From a candidate division LCP-89 bacterium (GTDB lineage: Bacteria; Electryoneota; B3-LCP), in the NCBI GenBank assembly GCA_025774555.1, contig JALGVT010000006.1, positions 1 to 64,000 on the forward strand: a stretch of 64,000 nucleotides of DNA. The letters are read 5' to 3'. The stretch's first letter is position 1, and every line of letters begins with the position of its first letter. Under the pieces are notes generated by a model. The model saw only the letters and a program-made list of their open reading frames with translations, made no database searches and was not told where the DNA came from. Below, piece after piece: positions 1 to 8,652 of the stretch. The position numbers and the translations under genes are program-made.

Positions 1-9
1 AATCCACAC

Positions 10-2277
10 TCAGCCTTGAAATACCTGAGCCCGGTAGAATTCGAGACTGAATGGTCCCGAAACTCTACACAAAAAGCCGCCTAAAATTGTCTTGTTTTGA
101 GGGGTGCAGTACACTGCATTAGACCAGTCCATAAATAATTTGAAACCAGTATTATACATTCCTACAGAACTAAGCCAGCCCTCATATGATGCTTGATATG
201 CAAGTTCTTTAGGCATTAGAAAAGCAATGTTTCCATCTTTCTCAAGCCAGTTAACAATAACAACATGCGTAATTAACGCGCAAATGTTCAAATTAATACC
301 GCCTGTCCGACCTGCACCTGAAAACAACCCTTTTTCTACACAAAGACTCTTTACTTTCTCTCTATAATTTGCAGGCAAATTCTTCCAATCAATCCAAGGC
401 GGATTACCAATAATATTAGTGAACTTGCCTAAACACGCTGTTGTCAAGAAGTTTGTTATAATCCGAGCCCATATACCATTCCACCCTTTTGATTCTAAAT
501 CAATAAGCTGTATAGTCAATTCTTCAATTAGTTTAATAATCTTATCAGTCTTTTCTCTGCCTTCTAAACTCGAAATGAGTATCTCTTTCGCCACTTCATA
601 TCTTTGACTTCTTATAGCATTCTCATAGTCATACATAATCTTTACAAATTTGGCAGTGTTATCCACCAATGATATTGGAAGTGTAATATTTATAGGCTCT
701 TTAAGAGTCTTTAGTTGGTAATCAAGACATGAAACTTTATCTACTTTAACTCTTCTTGGAACATTCGTTGCATCCCCTAGGAAAACAGGAATAACAAGGC
801 TTGAAACATTCTCCGGTAGAATGTCTGAAATGTGAATAAAATAGTGAATTCTAGTTGTGAGAACTGCTAAAGGATTAAGATCAAATGCTTTTATTCGATT
901 AACTATTTCTTTTTGTAGGTCTTTGTCACTAAGTGAAGACAATTCCTTTCTCATATTCATTATTGCTGTTATTATAAAGGTCCCAGAACCACAGCAAGGA
1001 TCTAAAAGATTCCAATTATTCATTGGTTTTGATGTAAAAAAAACATGTTCTGCAAGCCAGTTAGGCGTATAAAATTCGCCAAAACTTGCCCTAACAACTT
1101 GAGGAACTGTAGCTTCATATAATTCTCTGAATAAATCAATAGCATGATCAGAGGAGAATATATTTCTAACATCTTCGTATTTCGATAGAATTTCTAACAT
1201 TTCCATTATAGTCATAGAAAGATCATCATTCCATTGGTTACCATCTGAATACCATGAAAAAAAGTCTCCTTCCAGTAGGTTTAGAATTCCTAGTTGACGA
1301 AAAACTTCTCCATCTTCCAAGTTTGCACAGAATGATCTTAATACTGTAGAATCAGCATTCAGAAGTGCCTTAAAATTTTGTATTGGAACACCAAAACGAA
1401 TATCAGATACTACACGAAAAGCAATCATTTTAAGTACTATTGCGTATGCAGTGTGTAATGCAAAAAGAGCTTGATATTCTTTTGCCGCATTATCAATTCT
1501 ATCGTTAAAAATGATTGCGAGAATTCTTCTTCTATCCTGAATTCGCTTCTGCTGTGAGAGATCATCATGAGAGAGGCGAAAAAGCTCTTCCCACTCAGAC
1601 CTTAGCATTTTCGTTTTATCGGTTGAATAATCTTGAAGAATTGCTTTTAATATTCTCGCAGTCTTAAAGAGAACTCCATCAAACGCCTCAGTACAGAAAT
1701 CTCGTATTAAATTATTAGATGTTAATGCTGTTTTTTCTAATGAGGTTATACTTCTAATAAGATCAAGTAGCGAGTTCCTGTTTAATTCTAGTTTACCGGA
1801 GCCTGAAATGACTTTTCCTTGTTTTGCTCTTTCAATAGTTATTGTTAAGCCATCTGTTATATAACCTACAACCTCATTCTCAATTTCCTTTGAAATTGCT
1901 TCTATATAGTCATGGATCTGTTTTTTTGCATCATTAAGATTGCTTCTAGTACGTAATTTTGACCTGTGTTTGTACTCAATTACTAAAGCGCCGATTCTAC
2001 TATCTGCTCTACCTTTACCTGTATGCCGTTTTGTTGCTATGCATACTTCTTTATCTGGATTAAAGGAAATATTTATCTCACGAAGCAGGGCGTATAAAAT
2101 CCGTTCAAATAGTCCCTCTACAGTAGCCTCGTTCTGGGCTTTAAGGGCTCCATTTCTTATATCTGCGCAGGCTGTATCCATCTCTTGTTGAAATTCAGAT
2201 GATGCCAATGCAGTAGATATGAGTCTGCTTTTAAGCTTTTTTAATCTGTCTGATTTTACAGAGTTCAAATTTAACAA
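10..2277 (-). CDS. Type IIG-like restriction-modification protein (fused nuclease and adenine methyltransferase), probably C-terminally truncated
   Basis: A single chain that appears to join a restriction nuclease to an N6-adenine DNA methyltransferase. Residues ~90-103 hold a PD-(D/E)xK-like core (Asp92, Glu101-x-Lys103). A long helical linker follows, then the AdoMet-binding motif DPCCGSG (426-432) and the catalytic NPPW (625-628). Family knowledge: Eco57I/type IIG enzymes usually carry several hundred residues of target-recognition domain after NPPW; here only ~127 remain before a TGA at the left edge, so the gene is short or broken. The first possible start is TTG at 2277, only 2 nt after AGGAG; a TTG three codons later is 11 nt from it. 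Codon use is more AT-rich than in the neighbouring operon, which suggests transfer. It follows the duplicated glycosyltransferase tail directly. The exact specificity cannot be read from the sequence. Confidence 0.8.
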   Translation of the reverse strand: MLNLNSVKSDRLKKLKSRLISTALASSEFQQEMDTACADIRNGALKAQNEATVEGLFERILYALLREINISFNPDKEVCIATKRHTGKGRADSRIGALVIEYKHRSKLRTRSNLNDAKKQIHDYIEAISKEIENEVVGYITDGLTITIERAKQGKVISGSGKLELNRNSLLDLIRSITSLEKTALTSNNLIRDFCTEAFDGVLFKTARILKAILQDYSTDKTKMLRSEWEELFRLSHDDLSQQKRIQDRRRILAIIFNDRIDNAAKEYQALFALHTAYAIVLKMIAFRVVSDIRFGVPIQNFKALLNADSTVLRSFCANLEDGEVFRQLGILNLLEGDFFSWYSDGNQWNDDLSMTIMEMLEILSKYEDVRNIFSSDHAIDLFRELYEATVPQVVRASFGEFYTPNWLAEHVFFTSKPMNNWNLLDPCCGSGTFIITAIMNMRKELSSLSDKDLQKEIVNRIKAFDLNPLAVLTTRIHYFIHISDILPENVSSLVIPVFLGDATNVPRRVKVDKVSCLDYQLKTLKEPINITLPISLVDNTAKFVKIMYDYENAIRSQRYEVAKEILISSLEGREKTDKIIKLIEELTIQLIDLESKGWNGIWARIITNFLTTACLGKFTNIIGNPPWIDWKNLPANYREKVKSLCVEKGLFSGAGRTGGINLNICALITHVVIVNWLEKDGNIAFLMPKELAYQASYEGWLSSVGMYNTGFKLFMDWSNAVYCTPQNKTILGGFLCRVSGPFSLEFYRAQVFQG

Positions 2278-2283
2278 GGCTCC

Positions 2284-2371
2284 TAATTACTTTCTGTTTG
2301 ATAAGACGCCTTCACCTCATTGACATAATACAGGAACCCGCTTTTTCTGTCTATTTCGGTGTAATAGGGTT
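2284..2371 (-). pseudogene. Duplicated 3' tail of the adjacent glycosyltransferase gene
   Basis: Read on the minus strand, this segment encodes PYYTEIDRKSGFLYYVNEV followed by KASYQTESN and a TAG stop. The same 19 residues end the gene at 2442..4046, where they are followed by EGKP and a stop. The DNA copies (about 2309-2371 and 2450-2512) match at roughly nine bases in ten. The repeat module at 2381-2429 lies between them. No start or other coding DNA of a second gene is visible, so it is a remnant of a paralogue or the product of a local duplication around the inserted repeat. Confidence 0.75.
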
Positions 2372-2380
2372 CGCTAACGC

Positions 2381-2429
2381 CGGATTGAAATCCGACGCCC
2401 AACTTTCAGGTCAAGTGGCTGAAGCCACT
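2381..2429. repeat. Two-hairpin dispersed repeat, copy 1
   Basis: Two palindromes, CGGATTGAAATCCG (2381-2394) and AGTGGCTGAAGCCACT (2414-2429), are joined by a linker containing GCCCAACTTTCAG. The copy at 58557..58605 has the same 49-nt length and linker, with a paired G/C exchange in the second stem. Related modules lie at 42218..42272, 44364..44419 and 58416..58466. It sits between the two copies of the glycosyltransferase tail. Confidence 0.8.
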
Positions 2430-2441
2430 GGATTGATAATG

Positions 2442-4046
2442 TCAAGGTTTCCCCTCCACCTCATTCACATAATACAGGAAGCCGCTTTTTCTGTCGATTT
2501 CAGTGTAATACGGTTCGACTTTATCCGGGTAGTCGAAGATAGGGCTGTATTCACTGCGGAATGCCGATTCCTTCGATCCCCAGCGGATGTAGCGGATGCC
2601 TCTATCGAGGCAGTATGTGTGCAGATCAGATACTCCCTTGGGGAACTGGAACCATTCCGCTCCGGCGTTGAAGGGGATACCCGGACCGCGCGACATCATC
2701 AGCGCGTGATCTTTGCCCGCTTCCGGCTGGACGATCTCGCGGTAGCGCAGGAAGCGGTCGCCGTTTAAACCGATATTGCGGTCGATGACTTTTCCTGTTT
2801 CCACGCCGCCCAGATAGAAAAACGGCAGTGTAATCAACAGCGTCAGATAGCCTTTCTTACCGGCTGGAATCAGCTTGAAAAAGGCTATCGAACCGGCGAA
2901 GGTCAAAGCGGTCATCTCCAGCAGGTAGTAGCGGTCCATGTAAACGCCGAAGGAGCTGATCATCATAAAGTGAAACGCCACCGCCCAGAAGGCGATTCTG
3001 CCAAAAGTACCCCACGGTTTAAGGACGCCGGAGCGCGCTATAAAGAAGACCAGCGCGATGGATAGAAACGGCAGCGTCCACACTGCCGGTATGTCCTTCA
3101 AGCCCCGTGCTATATCCCTGATCCAGATTTTAGCATTATTAACAGGATCATCCAGCAGAACACTCAGCAGAGAGGGGTATTTCTCATCGGTTTTACGGAT
3201 CAGGTAACCCCAGTAGGTTTCAGTGACGTCGTCGGTCGCCTCTTCGGTGAACGCCTCTGCGGGCCAGAGGTCCTGCCAGCGGGCGTCGTCGGCTTTATAC
3301 TTGAAGGCGGCGTTATAAGAGCCGTTCCAGCCGGGCATATCCGGCAGGACGATCAGGACAAATGGTATTAGAAAGAGCAGTAGTGAATAGGGATTCTTCA
3401 AACTATACCAGGCTCGTTTTCTGCCTGCGGTAAGGTATTCGTCGGCAGTCTTATTTCTCTTCCACAGGTAGAAGAGAGCGAACGGAGCGAGCACGATGAA
3501 TTCATGCCGCATGTCTACACAGAAAGCAAGGAGCAGTCCTGCAATAAGCAGTTTCCAGCGGGACGGTTTTGTGCTCCTCAGTATGAACGCCGCCCAAAGG
3601 AGCATAGTTATAGCGAGCAGATCCGTACCGCATGAAAAAGAGCATTCAACAAACACGTAGGATAACGCCAGACATAGAGAAGCCAAGAATGCTTCCGGAA
3701 CGCCCAGCCACAAAAACGCCAGCAGAATTATCAATCCCCCCGCCAACGCTGACAGCCACTTTGCCCATACGAAATACCCCCGGTCAGTGTCTGGTCCGAT
3801 AGCTTTCCGTCCGGCTAACAGCATCAGAGGATAGACAGGACCATGAAACTGCCAGGTGTATTCCCTGTCGGTGTATGCTTCTTCCCCGAGAAGGTTCGTC
3901 GCCAGCGTCCTCGCCATGGGGACGTAGAAGTACCCGAGATCGGATTCGGTTCCCTGTACCCTGAAAGTTTTATGCGGCAGCAGCATAATAAACGCGGTGA
4001 ACAGCGCTGCCATTGAAAGCCCCAGGGTGAGGTTGAACCGATTCAT
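2442..4046 (-). CDS. GT-C fold membrane glycosyltransferase (PMT/ArnT-like, family 39 type)
   Basis: A polytopic membrane protein of 534 residues. The first hydrophobic helix (~8-24) is followed by a short extracytoplasmic stretch with an acidic pair at T-E-S-D (~33-36), then LGYFYVPMA and HGPVYPLMLL. This resembles the first-loop catalytic region of GT-C enzymes, which transfer sugars from polyprenyl-phosphate donors. About ten further membrane segments and a soluble C-terminal tail with aromatic and basic residues follow. Acceptor and sugar cannot be inferred. It is the last intact gene of a minus-strand run and starts 18 nt after the DUF364 gene. Its last 19 codons are duplicated downstream (2284..2371). 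The assignment to a GT-C family is moderately sure; it could be any DUF2029/GT39-type protein. Confidence 0.65.
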   Translation of the reverse strand: MNRFNLTLGLSMAALFTAFIMLLPHKTFRVQGTESDLGYFYVPMARTLATNLLGEEAYTDREYTWQFHGPVYPLMLLAGRKAIGPDTDRGYFVWAKWLSALAGGLIILLAFLWLGVPEAFLASLCLALSYVFVECSFSCGTDLLAITMLLWAAFILRSTKPSRWKLLIAGLLLAFCVDMRHEFIVLAPFALFYLWKRNKTADEYLTAGRKRAWYSLKNPYSLLLFLIPFVLIVLPDMPGWNGSYNAAFKYKADDARWQDLWPAEAFTEEATDDVTETYWGYLIRKTDEKYPSLLSVLLDDPVNNAKIWIRDIARGLKDIPAVWTLPFLSIALVFFIARSGVLKPWGTFGRIAFWAVAFHFMMISSFGVYMDRYYLLEMTALTFAGSIAFFKLIPAGKKGYLTLLITLPFFYLGGVETGKVIDRNIGLNGDRFLRYREIVQPEAGKDHALMMSRGPGIPFNAGAEWFQFPKGVSDLHTYCLDRGIRYIRWGSKESAFRSEYSPIFDYPDKVEPYYTEIDRKSGFLYYVNEVEGKP

Positions 4047-4064
4047 TTTATGATTATTCCATTA

Positions 4065-4829
4065 CTAAGCATTGTTGCCGTATGGACAGATATTTTCCAG
4101 ACCGAGCAAGTGCGCCGTCGCCGCACAGGTGATACCGTATATCAGGTAACCTTTTCCCGCTTGATCGACCAGGCTCATGATTTCATCGAAAGTATCATTG
4201 ACCAGAGTCGTGCCCGTCAACACCACCACATCTGTATTATTCACCAGCTCTGCAGTGCGAGACATTCCATCCCAGATGGTGACGCCGAATTTCACTTTGC
4301 CGATATTATCTGGATTCAAGTCGGTGATTTTGACGTTCTCTGCTCCGAAGGTATCCACCAGATGTTCAGCGATGGCGGGATTCAATCCGATCTGACCGAC
4401 GCGGACTTTACCCCATTTGCGCAAAATATGTTCGGCGATTTCCCTGCCGCACTTCTCCGGATCGTTATCCTTGCAGTGAACTGTGCCATCCACTATTCCG
4501 AGGCGCCGCAGAACTGCATTCATGGTGGCGATGATGATAGCTCGATTTCTGTTGGAATCGGCTGGCAGATCGAGTACTTCCTTCACCGAAGCAGTGTAGT
4601 TCGACGGCGTATCGGTGAAAGCCTGCCCTCTTGCTCCCTCAATCACCGCTTCGATCATCCTCTCCTTGCCAATGAGGATGGGGAAATCTTTTCTGTCCGG
4701 GTTACCGATGGCTTCTTCGGGCGTTAAAGGAAAGGCTTTTACGCTCACCTGAGTTTCAAAGAGGTCCTCTTCAGCCAGGATAGCTTTCAGCTTCGATCTT
4801 GTTTTTTCAAAGGATGATTCTATTGTCAT
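4065..4829 (-). CDS. DUF364/DUF4213 family protein (putative heavy-metal chelation domain)
   Basis: This 254-residue cytoplasmic protein matches the layout of the DUF4213 plus DUF364 family: an N-terminal alpha/beta region with an acidic GARGQAFTD segment (~65-73), then a Rossmann-like half with VGQIGLNPAIAEHL and VVVLTGTTLVNDTFDEI. Family knowledge: these are annotated as putative heavy-metal-chelating proteins, often near siderophore, molybdenum or corrinoid genes; the biochemical role is not settled. Two Cys-containing segments (HCKDNDPEKCG and the C-terminal NICPYG) could bind a metal or a cluster. It starts 5 nt after the stop of the TauE-like exporter, so the two are probably co-translated. 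This suggests, without proving, a shared role with a sulfur compound or metal complex. Confidence 0.7.
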   Translation of the reverse strand: MTIESSFEKTRSKLKAILAEEDLFETQVSVKAFPLTPEEAIGNPDRKDFPILIGKERMIEAVIEGARGQAFTDTPSNYTASVKEVLDLPADSNRNRAIIIATMNAVLRRLGIVDGTVHCKDNDPEKCGREIAEHILRKWGKVRVGQIGLNPAIAEHLVDTFGAENVKITDLNPDNIGKVKFGVTIWDGMSRTAELVNNTDVVVLTGTTLVNDTFDEIMSLVDQAGKGYLIYGITCAATAHLLGLENICPYGNNA

Positions 4830-4834
4830 CGGAA

Positions 4835-5623
4835 TCAGATGTGAATTGTAAAGAAAAACAGAATAAATTTCATTGAGACGTAGGCGAACACGATACCGAA
4901 GATTATTTTTAAGGCTGACGATGGAAAATTCTTATTCAGCACAGCTCCGATATTTGCCCCGATAACAGCTCCCAGGCTGATGGGAATAGCGATGCTGACG
5001 TCAACGAACCCCTGCGATAATTTAAAGATAGAACTGCAGAAAGCATTAGCAGCGAAGCAGGCTAAAGATGATCCCATAGCCACTTTGACCGAAGCGCCGA
5101 AGAAGAAGGTGAATGCTGGAACCAGTATAGCTCCGGTTCCTATTCCCAATAAACCGGGGAGAATACCGGCGGCGCTTCCTAAAGTGAGTTTTTTCGGTAA
5201 CGATCCATTAATGCTGTTATCTGTGTTCTTATCGGTTTTTCTTCTGCCTTTGTCAAACAGTCCTTCCCTGATCATACGGACTGAAACAAAAACGAACACA
5301 AGCCCCACTCCGAGATCTATCCAGCTTTGTCGTTTAGCAAGTTGCAGGAAGATGAGGGAGAAAATCACAGTTGAGATCACACCTGACAAAATCAGGGGGA
5401 GAATTGATCTGAAGTTGATATGTCCCAGCTGGTAATGCCGATAGCTTCCGCCTATTGTCGTAAAGAACACCGCGATAATGCATGTTCCCGCTGCTGCCAT
5501 CGGAGTAAGTCCGACTATGAAACGCAGAAAAGGCATGATGATAATGCCTCCTCCGATGCCCAGGAGACCTCCCAGGATACCTGCAAAAATACCCGCGCCG
5601 AGGGTTGCTATGAATTCTATCAA
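4835..5623 (-). CDS. TauE/SafE family membrane transporter (anion/sulfite exporter type)
   Basis: A 262-residue integral membrane protein with about eight hydrophobic segments arranged as two related halves. The N-terminal half carries the glycine-rich GGLLGIGGGIIIMPFL signature (~19-34). The C-terminal half repeats it as LPGLLGIGTGAILVPAF. Family knowledge: TauE/SafE (formerly DUF81) proteins export sulfite, sulfoacetate or related organic anions; the substrate is not readable from sequence. Length is normal for the family. It is followed after 5 nt by the DUF364 gene and preceded after 33 nt by the SpoIID-like gene, in one probable operon. Confidence 0.85.
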   Translation of the reverse strand: MIEFIATLGAGIFAGILGGLLGIGGGIIIMPFLRFIVGLTPMAAAGTCIIAVFFTTIGGSYRHYQLGHINFRSILPLILSGVISTVIFSLIFLQLAKRQSWIDLGVGLVFVFVSVRMIREGLFDKGRRKTDKNTDNSINGSLPKKLTLGSAAGILPGLLGIGTGAILVPAFTFFFGASVKVAMGSSLACFAANAFCSSIFKLSQGFVDVSIAIPISLGAVIGANIGAVLNKNFPSSALKIIFGIVFAYVSMKFILFFFTIHI

Positions 5624-5656
5624 ATTAAGGCAGTATCAGTGTTGAATTACTTTGAT

Positions 5657-7447
5657 CTATGGTTTTGTCTTTCCAAATACAGCTCGAACGTCTATCCCTT
5701 GATAGTAGTGATTCAGGATTTTCTTGTATTTCTGACCATTCAATGCCATTACCGCCGCGCCGACCTGGCACATACCGACGCCATGCCCCCAGCCGGCTCC
5801 TCGGAATGTGAATCCCATAGGTGTGCCGATATGATCAACTTCGATTTCGATGACGAAACAAGCGCTGCGGAGATAAGTAGTGGATAGCGCCCTGCGGATG
5901 TTAAGTTCCTTCTTTATCCGGATGTTTTTTCTGCTCCCCAATACTTCGATTTCGATCAACCTGCCGGACACGCCGCGTTCAAGCGGGATAATGTCGTACA
6001 GTGTGCCGATGTCTTCGCCGGTGCGCTGTTTTATGATCTCCTCGAGTTTTTTTCGTGAATAACTGACGTCCCAGCGGAAATATTTCCTGCTGTACGCCAG
6101 AATCGGCGGCAAATTATCCTGACTCAGACTACAGAACACGTCGGGACGATCTCCAATCCACTTGCGGGCGTCTCTCTCCCTGCTTAAATCCAATTTGGGC
6201 AGGTCGTCTTCGCTGGCGTTGGTGTCGTACTTGCCTTGCAGATAAGGCTCTTCCGGCGGATTCCAGACGTTTTGCTTATGTTCGGTATGACCTCCGCAGA
6301 CGGCTGAATAGACCGCATCACAGATCCTATTCTCGAAGTACATCACTTCGCCTCGGGTTGTCTCCACCGCCTTATCGGTGCTCGCTGCTTCATTTGTGAT
6401 TCCCGAATAGACCTGGCAATGCACATTGGCGCAGAAGTCGAAATGATCGTTCAGGTGTTTGGTGCCCATTTTTGACAGGACTTCGCTGCGAGCTGAGACT
6501 GCCTGGCATTTCAGGGCTTCCAGGGGATATCCGGCTGGCATTTCAGCGGGGACCACTCCTTTGAGGTAGAGATCGATGGGAATCTCTGAAATGGCGCAGA
6601 GTCTGGCGTCATTGCCCACTCGAATTTCGATCAGACCTTTGTAGGTGCGGTCAGCCATCGATTCCCAATTGAACCCGGAACCGACTTTGACGCCGTATAG
6701 CGTTACTGTGGTTTCATCCGATATGGGTTCGATTCGGAATCCATCCTCTATGATGGAAGAATAGTCGTATTCCGCGTCATAGACTTCAATCTTCCCTGAT
6801 GGTTCTTTGACTTTATCGCGGACAATTCGGGGAGTGTATCCGTCTGTAAATTTCGACATCAGTTTATTAGCTTCAGCTTCAGTCTCGAAGGCTCCAGCCA
6901 AGATTCTGAACTTGGTGTTGTCGTTGATCATCTGACCGGCAATGACAAGCTGCCCTCCCAGATGCTGCATACGAACCTGTGGGTAGAGTCGGCGGAGCTT
7001 TTCGACCAGCTCAATAGCCTTCGCCTCTTCACGGCAGGCGGTTACCAGCACGCTATATATGAACGTCGCTCCATGAGCGGCTTCCATCAGAGATCTCCAT
7101 TTCAGATGGGAGTTGACCCCGGTGAATATAGGATCTCCATCCAGGGTGGTTATGTTGAATTCACCGGAAACGCGGAAATCGATTTTTTCGTACCCTTCCA
7201 TGAAGCCTATCCGTAGAATCGGGTAGGAGGGGTACTGCTTGAGAACGGTTTTGGGAATGGATTCTTCCATCACATCCATTGAGCTATCCGGTACAAATGT
7301 TGGTCTTTTTTGAGACATAGGTAACTCGTGTTTTAAAGGAACGGCACATCCATATAGGAGTAGAATTAATGCTGTGATTATTGATATATTAAAATAGAAG
7401 CGGTGTTTTTGAACTTCTGCTTCTGTTAAGTGCGATGAATGATTCAT
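5657..7447 (-). CDS. SpoIID/LytB-domain lipoprotein with SPOR-like repeat
   Basis: A 596-residue exported protein. It begins with a short basic N-terminus, a hydrophobic segment and a lipobox ending LLYGC (Cys ~34), so it is probably a lipoprotein. Residues ~150-200 resemble a SPOR peptidoglycan-binding repeat (FRILAGAFETEAEANKL). The rest is a SpoIID/LytB domain: VPAEMPAGYPLEALKCQAV, ARSEVL, then CGGHTE and the terminal GAGWGHGVGMCQVGA. Family knowledge: SpoIID is a lytic transglycosylase acting on denuded glycan strands; non-spore-formers carry homologues for cell-wall remodelling. Its ATG overlaps the stop of the aspartate kinase gene in ATGA, so translation is probably coupled. Its position in a DAP-pathway operon fits a peptidoglycan role. 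Confidence 0.85.
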   Translation of the reverse strand: MNHSSHLTEAEVQKHRFYFNISIITALILLLYGCAVPLKHELPMSQKRPTFVPDSSMDVMEESIPKTVLKQYPSYPILRIGFMEGYEKIDFRVSGEFNITTLDGDPIFTGVNSHLKWRSLMEAAHGATFIYSVLVTACREEAKAIELVEKLRRLYPQVRMQHLGGQLVIAGQMINDNTKFRILAGAFETEAEANKLMSKFTDGYTPRIVRDKVKEPSGKIEVYDAEYDYSSIIEDGFRIEPISDETTVTLYGVKVGSGFNWESMADRTYKGLIEIRVGNDARLCAISEIPIDLYLKGVVPAEMPAGYPLEALKCQAVSARSEVLSKMGTKHLNDHFDFCANVHCQVYSGITNEAASTDKAVETTRGEVMYFENRICDAVYSAVCGGHTEHKQNVWNPPEEPYLQGKYDTNASEDDLPKLDLSRERDARKWIGDRPDVFCSLSQDNLPPILAYSRKYFRWDVSYSRKKLEEIIKQRTGEDIGTLYDIIPLERGVSGRLIEIEVLGSRKNIRIKKELNIRRALSTTYLRSACFVIEIEVDHIGTPMGFTFRGAGWGHGVGMCQVGAAVMALNGQKYKKILNHYYQGIDVRAVFGKTKP

Positions 7448-8637
7448 ACTGACGTCTTATCTGTCGTATCGACCAAGCCGCGGTGCAGGCTTTTCAGGAT
7501 TCTATCTGATGACTTGTCCTGCACGCAAAAAGAGACGCGGGAGGCGCTACAACAGAACCAGCGTGGATTGACTTGGTTATCTTCGAGCATTGCGAAAAGT
7601 CTGGCGAATAGTTTTCCGCCGGGTTCCAGTCCATTACCGATTACGGATATCCTGGCGAACGGTAGCTTATACCGATATGCTCGTTTGCCCCAATCTGTGG
7701 ATTCAAGCATAGTGTCAGGCGATTTTTCCGATTCTGACAGCAAAAGGAGCACCGGTCGGGTCGATTCTCCCAGCACGCCTTTGATGGTGAACGCATCGGC
7801 GTGGAAATCGTTCAATGCAGGTGATAGGTCGGATGTTCTTGATAAACGAATAGCGGTCAATTCGCCATGCGATACCAAGCCGGTTACCTCCTGTTTTGAG
7901 AAATCGCCTTCCGTGATAATGGTGCCTATCGCGCCGGTGTCCGCTCTGCCGACGGCGACTTCCACGCGGTGTTGTTTTGCCAGCGCCACGGAACTTGTCG
8001 AAAGAACCTGCGAGCCGGTAGCTGCGAATTCGAGCATTTGATCGTAATCAATCTGTTCTATCACGTGCGCTTCAGGGATACGCCGGGGGTCTGCGGAATA
8101 GACGCCATCGACGTCTTTCATGACGCGGCACTGAGATGCGCCCAGCGCCGCGGCTAACGCCACTGCCGTAGTGTCAGATCCGCCTCGTCCCAAAGTTGTA
8201 ATCTCCTTCTCTGTGGATACGCCCTGATACCCAGCCACAATCGGGATAAGGTTCTTATCCAATACCTGATGGATTCTGGCGCACCGTATTTCGACGATTT
8301 TAGCGCGGGTGTGGTTTGTATCGGTGATGATTCCCACCTGTGATCCGGTAAGAGACAGCGCTTCGTAAGGTCCTTCGGCATTAATTGCCATGGCAAGCAG
8401 CGATATTGAGATTCGTTCACCCACAGAAAGCAGCATGTCCAGTTCGCGTCTTGTCGGGTGTTCCGTGATCTGGTATGCCATGGTGAGAAAGTGATCTGTC
8501 GTTTCACCCATAGCGGACACGACCACGACCGGATCATCTCCTTCTGCCTTACAGCGGACGATCTGTTTCGCAACTGCTATAAGGTTATCGGTTGTAGCGA
8601 CGGTATTGCCGCCATATTTCAGGACTATGATAGACAT
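7444..8637 (-). CDS. lysC: Aspartate kinase
   Basis: Phosphorylates aspartate, the first step towards lysine/diaminopimelate, threonine and methionine. The 397-residue chain has the amino-acid kinase fold: KYGGN at residues 7-11 (a variant of the usual KFGGTS), SVGERISISLLA (~71-82), TTLGRGGSDTTAVALA and MKDVDGVYSADPR. The C-terminal ~130 residues are the usual place of two ACT regulatory domains, which implies feedback control by an end product (family knowledge). It is followed by dapB (15 nt) and dapA upstream in the same strand, which points to the DAP branch. The stop overlaps the next start as ATGA. No homoserine dehydrogenase fusion is present. Confidence 0.93.
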   Translation of the reverse strand: MSIIVLKYGGNTVATTDNLIAVAKQIVRCKAEGDDPVVVVSAMGETTDHFLTMAYQITEHPTRRELDMLLSVGERISISLLAMAINAEGPYEALSLTGSQVGIITDTNHTRAKIVEIRCARIHQVLDKNLIPIVAGYQGVSTEKEITTLGRGGSDTTAVALAAALGASQCRVMKDVDGVYSADPRRIPEAHVIEQIDYDQMLEFAATGSQVLSTSSVALAKQHRVEVAVGRADTGAIGTIITEGDFSKQEVTGLVSHGELTAIRLSRTSDLSPALNDFHADAFTIKGVLGESTRPVLLLLSESEKSPDTMLESTDWGKRAYRYKLPFARISVIGNGLEPGGKLFARLFAMLEDNQVNPRWFCCSASRVSFCVQDKSSDRILKSLHRGLVDTTDKTSV

Positions 8638-8652
8638 AAGAGCCAGGTTACA

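Noticed and set aside
2298-2768. Plus-strand ORF of 156 codons over the end of the glycosyltransferase gene
   Set aside because: It is the complement of the duplicated tail and repeat module; it has no ribosome binding site and no family features.
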